Source: Pachyseris speciosa (taxonomy: Eukaryota; Cnidaria; Anthozoa; Scleractinia; Pachyseridae). Taken from it: a DNA stretch of 64,000 nt. The stretch spans positions 216,001 through 280,000 of the forward strand of contig JAEMWC010000661.1 of assembly GCA_016490735.1 (NCBI GenBank), written 5' to 3'. Numbering within the stretch: the first letter of the stretch is position 1; the number at the start of each line of letters is the position of its first letter. The notes beneath the pieces were generated by a model. The model searched no databases. It had not been told where the DNA came from and worked only from the letters and a program-made list of their open reading frames with translations. This document shows, one piece after another, positions 57,801-64,000 of this stretch. Both the position numbers and the translations under genes were made by a program.

Positions 57801-57897
57801 TCTTTTCCTACAAGTAAGCGCTTGACTTACCGAGTAAACCAAGGAACAGGAGCCAAACTGCCTTGGTTTTACTGTCACTGAAGACAATAGAGCACAT
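48862..57897 (-). CDS. Ig-Ig-FN3 surface protein, probably GPI-anchored, 383 aa
   Basis: Five exons: 57831-57897, 57353-57751, 53113-53397, 51297-51599, 48862-48959. Phases close exactly (1152 nt). Exon 1 encodes an N-terminus with hydrophobic core AVWLLFLGLL, a signal peptide. Exon 2 is one V-like Ig domain: W in VQFDWDYV, and NDSRTFFCLL near its end, but the usual first Cys is Phe, so the canonical disulfide cannot form. Exon 3 is an Ig domain with C, W and C in place (LTVLCAV, FSWTHV, EALQCRA). Exon 4 is a fibronectin III domain (LYWDPP, IESYLVSYV, NARVRAKNKAGTGPPS). Exon 5 ends in a hydrophobic run (LEVCLLLVSLMVWVF then stop) preceded by small polar residues and with no cytoplasmic tail, which looks like a GPI-attachment signal. 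The exon 3 donor was taken at CTGA|GTAGGT because it restores phase; AG|GTGAAT four bases on would not. It is likely an adhesion or recognition molecule; the exact family is unknown. Confidence 0.82.
49346..49489 (-). repeat. GTGTTCC-minisatellite repeat, copy A
   Basis: The inverse of the segment at 50273-50520: both run from GGTAAACAAAT through an AC(A/G)TGGTCTGT-like stretch to CCTCGTTTTAG and CCTGGAAAGTG. The internal GGTGTTCCGG-type repeat is only about four units here. It lies in the last intron of the Ig/FN3 gene. Confidence 0.75.
49547..49768. mobile_element. MITE with ~36-bp nearly perfect TIRs
   Basis: AATTGAAGGGCTGAGGGCAT, then AAACTGCCTATGTGTA, is mirrored by TACACATAGGCAGTTT and ATGCCCTCAGCCCTTCAATT. 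Length 222 bp, non-coding. The near-identity of the arms suggests recent movement. Confidence 0.85.
49769..49930 (-). repeat. tRNA-headed SINE, head and body
   Basis: On the minus strand: GGAGCTGGAATGGCGGAATG head, B-box-like GGTTCGCTCCC, then the body TTTTTCTCCGGGTTCTCCGG and CCACAAAAACCAACACTTC. A partial relative is at 51950-52118. Its 3' end is cut where it meets the MITE at 49768. Confidence 0.65.
50273..50520 (+). repeat. GTGTTCC-minisatellite repeat, copy B
   Basis: Inverted relative of 49346-49489 with the internal GGTGTTCCGGGGTGTTCC array expanded to about 150 bp. Same flanks on both sides. Open frames rich in Val/Phe/Gly are artefacts of the array. Confidence 0.75.
50570..51151. 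mobile_element. large fold-back MITE with nested palindrome
   Basis: The outer arms (GGCCCTGCCAGGGTAAATTC and GACAGCACATAAAATGAAAT on the left; ATTTCATTTTATGTGCTGT and GAATTTACCCTGGCAGGGCC on the right) span about 85 bp each. An inner pair (ACCGACATGGGAGATTTTAA with TTAAAATCTCCCATGTCGGT) forms a second hairpin. It is about 580 bp, in the last intron of the Ig/FN3 gene. Confidence 0.8.
51950..52118 (+). repeat. SINE 3' part with LINE-like tail
   Basis: Contains TTTTTCTCCGGGTTCTCCAG and CCACAAAAACCAACATTTCC as in the SINE at 49769, and continues to the tail GCACTATATAAGTTCTAAAT and (TTA)n. The tRNA head is missing. The tail resembles that of the LINE at 6700-6767. Confidence 0.65.
52375..52784. 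mobile_element. TTAA-flanked fold-back MITE, AGTGCACC ends
   Basis: TTAA lies at 52371-52374 and 52785-52788. AGTGCACCTAACCCCAAAAT is mirrored by TTTTTTGGGGTTAGGTGCACT. The arms run almost to the centre (TTACATGACGTCACAAAC with GTTTGTGACGTCATGTAA; CTAGTAAGGGGCATGGGTCT with AGACCCATGCCCCTTACTAG). It lies in intron 3 of the Ig/FN3 gene. Confidence 0.88.
53398..57352. other. intron 2 of the Ig/FN3 gene
   Basis: A 4 kb AT-rich intron with a short (TAA)n at about 53461-53483 and scattered A runs. No nested gene or clear transposable element was recognised. Confidence 0.5.
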
Positions 57898-60800
57898 ATT
57901 ATTAGCGCAGCACGCTATACGCAAAGCATACAAGACAGCGACCGCGCGAGTCGAGGACTCCACGGTCCTTTTAATTTTTCTGGCGTCTTTTCCTGTGAAG
58001 TCCTGAAATAAGGAAGGACAGGCGATTACAAATGCGTGCCTTTTTTGGACTATGAAAAGGCAAGTTTCGCAGCGTGTTCACCCTCTGACCTCAAAATCAT
58101 GTTTTGTCCGTGTTTTGTTTTCTTGTCAAACAAATGACTCGTGGCTCGCTATCTATTTATAACGCGAGTCACGTGATAACAACCGCAAGTTGGCCGCAGG
58201 TAAAGATGAGTTAGCGCAATATTCCTGAGTGCATTTTGCGAAGTCGGCGGACCTTTTGAGTCTGGAAAAATGAACTAGATGAGGAATTGGTATTAAATCG
58301 CTTATTTTGATCTTTAGAAGCGGCCAGACTTTATTAGCAATGTTAACAAAAGACACAATTCCACTACGGGGGTTTCGGCAAGAATCTTGGTCAAAATAAA
58401 ATATTTAAAGCAGTTTTCCATCCCAGCCACTTTAAGCGTGTGAAAAGGGATTACAGCATTACTTATTTCGAGGTTTAAAGGACAGAAAATCAATTGTTCG
58501 GATTCACTTGGGTCGCAAATCCTCAAACAAGATTTGTTCAAGGGCCAAGCGCTCGGGAATAAAATGACGCAAACAACTCCTTATTAAAACGTAACTTTTA
58601 TTACTTCTTAATCATAGCACTTCTGTTCTGTTAAAAAGATGCAGTTTCCATATTAAAAAGAGCCGTCTCCCGACAAACGGAGTGTTCTTGTCGAATAGAT
58701 TTCTTTGAGTAGAGAAAGATGAGTATTCTTCTATAAAAGGATCTTCAAATACATTAAGCCCTATTTGCCGAGAGACATGTTCAAATATATTAATTTTCAC
58801 TTTTTTATCACATGTTAAAAACATGCATTTTCCATTCAGTTAAAATGAAGTTTTGCCGACCAAAAGAGTAAACCTTCCTTCGAGAAGAGTGTAAATATCA
58901 TATACACCAGAATTGAAACTTTGAACCTTTTAGCGAAAAAATCGTGAAACATTCAGTTCCCATGGTGAGAACTTTTGATTAAACACAACCGTCCATTAGC
59001 CATAATCGTTACAGTGGCAAAAATTGAAGTATTTGACAAGCTAGGAATTTGTCGCCAGTATGTCTAAACGTATACTGTATCCGCTCTTATTTTTTATAGA
59101 AACAGTCACGTTCTAAACAAAATAAATACTCCTGAAAAGTCAAAACAATCGCACACTACTAAATTTAGTTAAAACAAAACATGGAAATATTTAATTTCTG
59201 AATATATTATGAAAACTGTCGAGTAATTTAGCATGCATTTCGGAAAAAAACGATTTTCTTAGCTTGCTCCTTTCAAACTGGAACATTTATGGACTGGGCC
59301 AAGGCCAGCTAACTTTTTATATCGGCGTTTGCTGCGAAATTTCTCAGTTATGTTTGCTATTGATTTATAAAAATATCACACAGAGCGTGACCAAATGAAT
59401 CGCTTACCCCTAAATACCACCCATGTAACCAACGGAGTTGATGTCAACGATGCTTTGAATCTCAATATTTCCTACAGAGAACCATACCTTCCAACAACAA
59501 AGATGGAAGAAAAAAGGCCCCAAAAATAAAGCATTTAAATGATAAGCAACTCAACAGGGACGCGGTAGGCACGCGCCACAACTGCGCTTTGGCTGAACGT
59601 TATCTGCTATCGAACACCATCGAACTTCACTTTTAAAGGCCACCCGTTGTCCTATGAAATCAGATGTTGTGCATATCTCAAGAAAAAATCTTATTCATGC
59701 GAACACGATTTTTCTTCTAGTGCGGATGACGACATTGCAAGACAAAATAATAATTCACTTGCCGATATTGTCCTTTATCGATTTTGATTTTTGAATGTTA
59801 TAAATACTTGCAGGTAAAGCAAATGATATCGAACTACGGAGTATTGAGACCAATGATAGAACTGTCTAAAAATCGAATCATGGTGCATTATAAATAACTT
59901 TCAATACCAAAATGAAAAAATACACATTGCATGAGCGCTGCTGGCCAGTCATACAAAAACTTAAAAGTCGCGAAGAACATGGATTTCCTCGTCCAAAATC
60001 ATGACCTTGCCAAAGCGTTATATAATTACGTAGTTTTGTATAATATCTGATAAGAGTAATTAAAGGATTTGCGCTGGAATTGTCAGATAACAGATCATCC
60101 GGCTTGCAAGGATCAAGATTAGCCATAGCGATAGATTCACTTTGCGTTGAAACGAGCTCTGTGCGCAGTATTAGACAGGCAGTTTCCATTTTCAATGAAT
60201 TCAAGAAAAATAAACAAGATTTTAAGATTAACAGTAATTATTTCAGCAAACGATTCTGGTAACAAATTCTTCAACTTGGCTCATGAAAAGGAAACCCGAT
60301 TCCCTTCCGATCGGACGTTTTCGTTCTAGTTTGCCGGTAAAGTAGTTAAGATTTTTACAGAAGAAATGCCTTTTGGGTGTTAATTATACAAAGTCAAAAT
60401 GGCGTTTATTTCTCACTGGGCGTGCCCAAGCCATGGTAGTACGCCGGCAACCTTCGCAAGCTAGTCAAATTAGGGCGTGACTCCGAAAGTAAAATTATTT
60501 TGTCGGTTGACTATTCCCCGAAACTAGAAGGTTATCGGAGTTTTTACTTAATTCGCGAGCTAATATAAGCAAAATTGTCAATTTACGTGATATACCGGCG
60601 AGTCTTTATTGATTAAACTTCCCTTCCCCTCGTAAAACCCAAGACGAACCGCGACTTTTATTAGTGGTCCGTATTAAGCGTGTTTAATCTTCTTATCTTC
60701 TAATTAGTACGTACTATCACTCAGATAGTCAAAGATAAGGGCAAAATATTTAAAATACACCAAGAACATCGACAGCTGCTTGGAGCCAAAGAAATAAATT

Positions 60801-61329
60801 CTTGGCTTGTAGAAAACCGCTAGATCTTGTACGAACGTTTGTTCGGGATTAATCTCCTGTGGTTGGGAAAAGTTATTAAGATTCGCGGATTCAATTTTTC
60901 ACTGATAAAAGATACCACCTTGGCGGAATGCGAGCTGGACCAGCTGTTCTTGCCTATTTAATTTGGAAAAAAATCAGTCTCTAAGGATTGTGGTGAGCTC
61001 GGATTTTTAATAAACTTTGTTCTGGGTGCCAGAAGGACGACTGCTGCAGATTAGGCATAAAGGAAAAATTTTTGCTGTGTCGTTTTGTGCCCGTAAAAAG
61101 GCCTGAAGAAAAAACACAAACAAAAACATAAATAAAACAATTTACAACCAACCGTGATAGTAAAGATGAGACTGTTAAATATTGATACAAATGAATTAGG
61201 ATAATTAAGAAAACTGGGATGGTACAGTCCAATGAACCAAACATGAAAGATTAGTACTTAACAATGTCTTGAAAATTAAATTGATACCTGTAAAATATAT
61301 ATATGACATAACCTTAGATGCAAACTATC
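57898..61329. other. intergenic, no gene recognised
   Basis: Includes the presumed promoter and 5' UTR of the Ig/FN3 gene just above 57897. No exon, RNA gene or repeat of note was found in the remainder. Confidence 0.45.
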
Positions 61330-61415
61330 GGCATTTCGGTTCAGGCCTGAAAAGGTTAAACCGTGAATGGGTTTCGAACCATGGTCCCTGTGGTACTGAA
61401 GCAATGAGTTATCAA
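61330..61415 (-). repeat. possible tRNA-derived SINE fragment
   Basis: The minus strand contains GGTTCGAAACCC, a B-box-like motif, about 20 bp before GGTTTAACC. The A-box region is not clear, so this is a tentative call. Confidence 0.3.
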
Positions 61416-61423
61416 CTATTAGT

Positions 61424-61712
61424 ATAAATCTACTAGCGTTCTATCACGAATGCCGTTCTCTGATTGGCTACGCTACTCGCTATCTGTTCTGTGATAGATA
61501 GTGACTAGCGGTTGTCAACAAAATGGCGGCCGCTTCTTCGCATTTTCGAAGTGTCTGCGAGGAGGAATTAGATAATTTACTTGTTTAGTTTTGAACGACT
61601 AGTAGATTTATACTAAAACAATTAGATTATTCGCTCTCGATTTCTATGCGTGATAGCTGATTCGGGCTGCGCCCTCATCAGCTATCACGCGATAGAAATC
61701 TTGAGCTCATTA
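61424..61712. repeat. dispersed repeat, copy 2 of 2
   Basis: Same family and orientation as 42341-42632. The inverted ends are clear here: TAGTATAAATCTACTAG with CTAGTAGATTTATACTA at about 61606. The last 90 bp form a hairpin, GATTTCTATGCGTGATAGCT with AGCTATCACGCGATAGAAAT. Confidence 0.8.
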
Positions 61713-61808
61713 ATCTAACTGTTAAATAGTGTAGCTATCGAACCCAGTTTTGTTGCATATTTGACTGGAGCGCAAACTTTGGTACAGTTCCGATGAATAT
61801 CCTACACC

Positions 61809-61838
61809 TTACTTACTTACTTACTTACTTACTTACAT
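61809..61838. repeat. (ACTT)n microsatellite
   Basis: About seven ACTT units. Confidence 0.8.
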
Positions 61839-62263
61839 CGATCTTACCGCCGGCCTAGCAGAGAAAGAAAAGACCTGAGATCGAGGCAGGCTCTGCTGTG
61901 CACGTGATATGGAACGCCCTGGTCCCGTATTTGAGCTGAGCGTGCTCCCAGCATAATACCGTACGCCACAGGCATCCCAAACCTAAGTTTCCGAACAAAT
62001 CAATTGGAGAGTCCATTGCTCTCAGGCTATCCAGCCACACGCTTTTAAGGGTGTTAACAACATTTTATCCAGTAAATCTGATTTCAGTCGTACTTTTCTC
62101 AGGGATAGTGTAAACCAGAAATTATCATATCTTCTGTGCAAATAAAAGTAAAAACACCGATGAGTGTAATTTTAACGAGACACTGAGAACACATGTGTAC
62201 CGAACTTACGTTCATTCTTTAACAGTTACAGTGATAATGACAATGATCATAATTTACCTAATT

Positions 62264-62370
62264 AGGCCTGCCCCGATTGTGCTCGTAAAATGCTGAAAAG
62301 TTGCTCACTGGAATGCCAAAAAGTTGTTAAAAAATTGCCAACAATCCCAAAAGGTTGCTACTTAAATTAC
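62264..62370 (+). mobile_element. end fragment related to the 8437-9430 TIR element
   Basis: TAGGCCTGCCCCGATTGTGC, then TCGTAAAATGCTGAAAAGTTGCTC, parallels the left end at 8437. AGTTGCT-like motifs recur downstream. No right end was found; a (GAT)n array begins 500 bp later. Confidence 0.5.
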
Positions 62371-62433
62371 TAGATATTTTTTATGCAAACGTTGATTAAA
62401 AGCTTTATTTTTCATCTTCCTCAATTATTGCTA

Positions 62434-62592
62434 TAATTGTGTCAATAACAAAATGCTCGAATATGATTGGTTCTTAACAGCCTTAATTTGTGTCTTAATT
62501 GGCTGCTTCAGGTCCAAACTGTCCGATTGGAGCTGTCCGATTACAAACACCTGTAATCGGACAGGCCAAATCGGACAGTTACCTTATTTGGT
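62434..62592. repeat. left-half copy of the 35017-35425 MITE
   Basis: TAATTGTGTCAATAACAAAA through GGCCAAATCGGACAGTTACC matches 35017-35178 closely. The right half and right TIR are absent. Confidence 0.75.
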
Positions 62593-62884
62593 TTTTATGG
62601 TTTCTCTACATCAGCTCCTTTTACATATTTTGGAATCAGAGGATACTTATGTTGACACACCTATTTTAGTTAATAAATTAAGCAAGATGTCATGAAATCT
62701 AATATAAGCTTGTAATTTTGTAAAGTTGAATTGTAATAATTCTAGTTCATCTTTTTTGTATCGCTTATATAGATTTATCTTCCTTCTCCTTTCCTTTTCT
62801 TTCCTTTTTTTTATCTCTTCCTACTGAATCACCTTATGTTTGTTTTCCTCTGCCCGCCTCGATTAGCTAAGCTATATGCGAGCA

Positions 62885-62997
62885 GAAGATGATGATGATG
62901 ATGATGGTGGTTGTGGTGATAATGATGACGATGATGATGATGACGGTGGTGATGATGATGATGATGACGGTGATGACGATGATAATGATGATGACGG

Positions 62998-63028
<31 letters not shown>

Positions 63029-63258
63029 TGTGGTGATGATGATGACGATGATGATGATGACGACGGTGATGATGATGATGATGGTGGTGGTGGTTGTGGT
63101 GATGATGATGATGATGATGGCGGTGATGATGTTGATGATGGTGATAATGGTGGTGATGATGATAATGATGATGATGACGGTGATGATGATGATAATGATG
63201 ATGATGGCGGTGATGATGATGATGGTGATGGTGATGGTGATGACGATGATGGTGACGG

Positions 63259-63289
<31 letters not shown>

Positions 63290-63304
63290 GATGATGATGA
63301 GATG

Positions 63305-63336
<32 letters not shown>

Positions 63337-63430
63337 GATGATGATGAGATGATGTTGATGATGGTGATGATGATGATGCTGATGATAGTGATGATGATGA
63401 TGACGGTGATGATGATGGTGATGATGGTGG

Positions 63431-63461
<31 letters not shown>

Positions 63462-63745
63462 GATGATGATGACGACGGTGAAGATGATGATGATGACTGT
63501 GATGATGATAATGAAGGTGATGATGACGGTGATAATGATGATGATGATGACGGTGATGATGATGATAATGATGGTGATGATGATGACGACGGTGATGATG
63601 ATGATGATGACGATGATGATGATGTTGATGATGGTGATAATGGTGGTGATGATGATAATAATGATGATGACGGTGATGATGATGATAATGATGATGATGG
63701 CAGTGATGATGATGATGGTGATGGTGATGACGATGATGGTGACGG

Positions 63746-63776
<31 letters not shown>

Positions 63777-64000
63777 GATGATGATGAGATGATGATGATG
63801 ATGATGATGAGATGATGTTGATGATGGTGATGATGATGATGCTGATGATAGTGATGATGATGATGACGGTGATGATGATGGTGATGGTGATGATGATGAT
63901 GATGATGATGACGACGGTGAAGATGATGATGATGACTGTGATGATGATAATGAAGGTGATGATGACGGTGATAATGATGGTGGTGGTGGTGGTTGTGGTG
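62885..64000. repeat. long (GAT)n-type array with higher-order duplication
   Basis: Over 1.1 kb of GAT, GAC, GGT and GTT trinucleotides reaching the window end. Irregular landmarks (GATGTTGATGATGGTGATAA at ~63129 and ~63621; GAGATGATGTTGATG at ~63346 and ~63809) recur in order about 463-493 bp apart, so part of the array has been duplicated as a block. Poly-Asp, poly-Met/Val frames are not genes. Confidence 0.92.

Noticed and set aside
62876..63792. Asp-rich and Met/Val-rich frames over 130 codons
   Set aside because: Same (GAT)n artefact; the repetitive sequence explains the lack of stops.

Overview
The window is animal nuclear DNA: AT-rich, with long intergenic spans, short exons bounded by GT-AG introns, and many small repeats. 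The gene set (TOE1, SNRPA1, calmodulin-like EF-hand genes, an Ig/FN3 surface protein), the intron sizes and the repeat mix (tRNA-headed SINEs, L2/CR1-type LINE, Penelope-like remnants, many fold-back MITEs) fit a cnidarian, probably an anthozoan such as a stony coral. That taxonomic call is inference; no species-specific marker was seen.

Layout. 0-10.7 kb: no gene found, only repeats: a tRNA-like fold-back SINE, MITEs, a decayed LINE 3' end, and a roughly 1 kb terminal-inverted-repeat (TIR) element sitting inside a (GAT/GGT)n microsatellite. 10.7-21.2 kb (+): a five-exon calmodulin-like gene with several reading-frame breaks; its last intron holds a 5.7 kb minisatellite of about 68 copies of an 83-bp unit. 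22.1-27.6 kb (-): an intact paralogue with the same exon plan, facing the first tail to tail. 29.4-37.0 kb (-): TOE1, seven exons, 460 aa, all catalytic motifs and the CCCH finger present. 37.3-43.9 kb (+): SNRPA1 (U2 snRNP A'), nine exons, 252 aa. TOE1 and SNRPA1 start head to head only 260 bp apart, so a snRNA 3'-end processing enzyme and a U2 snRNP protein share one promoter region. 48.9-57.9 kb (-): a five-exon gene for a secreted or surface protein with signal peptide, two Ig domains, one FN3 domain and a hydrophobic, GPI-signal-like C-terminus (383 aa). 57.9-64 kb: repeats only, ending in a long (GAT)n-type array that runs off the window.

The most unusual signals are in the repeats. (1) The 83-bp minisatellite carries a near-consensus 5' splice site and a small hairpin in most units, inside an intron. 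(2) Three otherwise different fold-back MITEs share TTAA target duplications and AGTG termini. (3) Two tRNA-headed SINE families each occur both as a tRNA-containing copy and as a near-perfect palindrome that has lost the 5' tRNA half. (4) A SINE 3' tail resembles the tail of the LINE in the same window. (5) Two mirrored AAGATGGC(T/G)GC motifs lie in the TOE1-SNRPA1 promoter. Gene models were built by eye from splice sites, phase and recalled family resemblance; exon edges should be good to a base or two except where noted.
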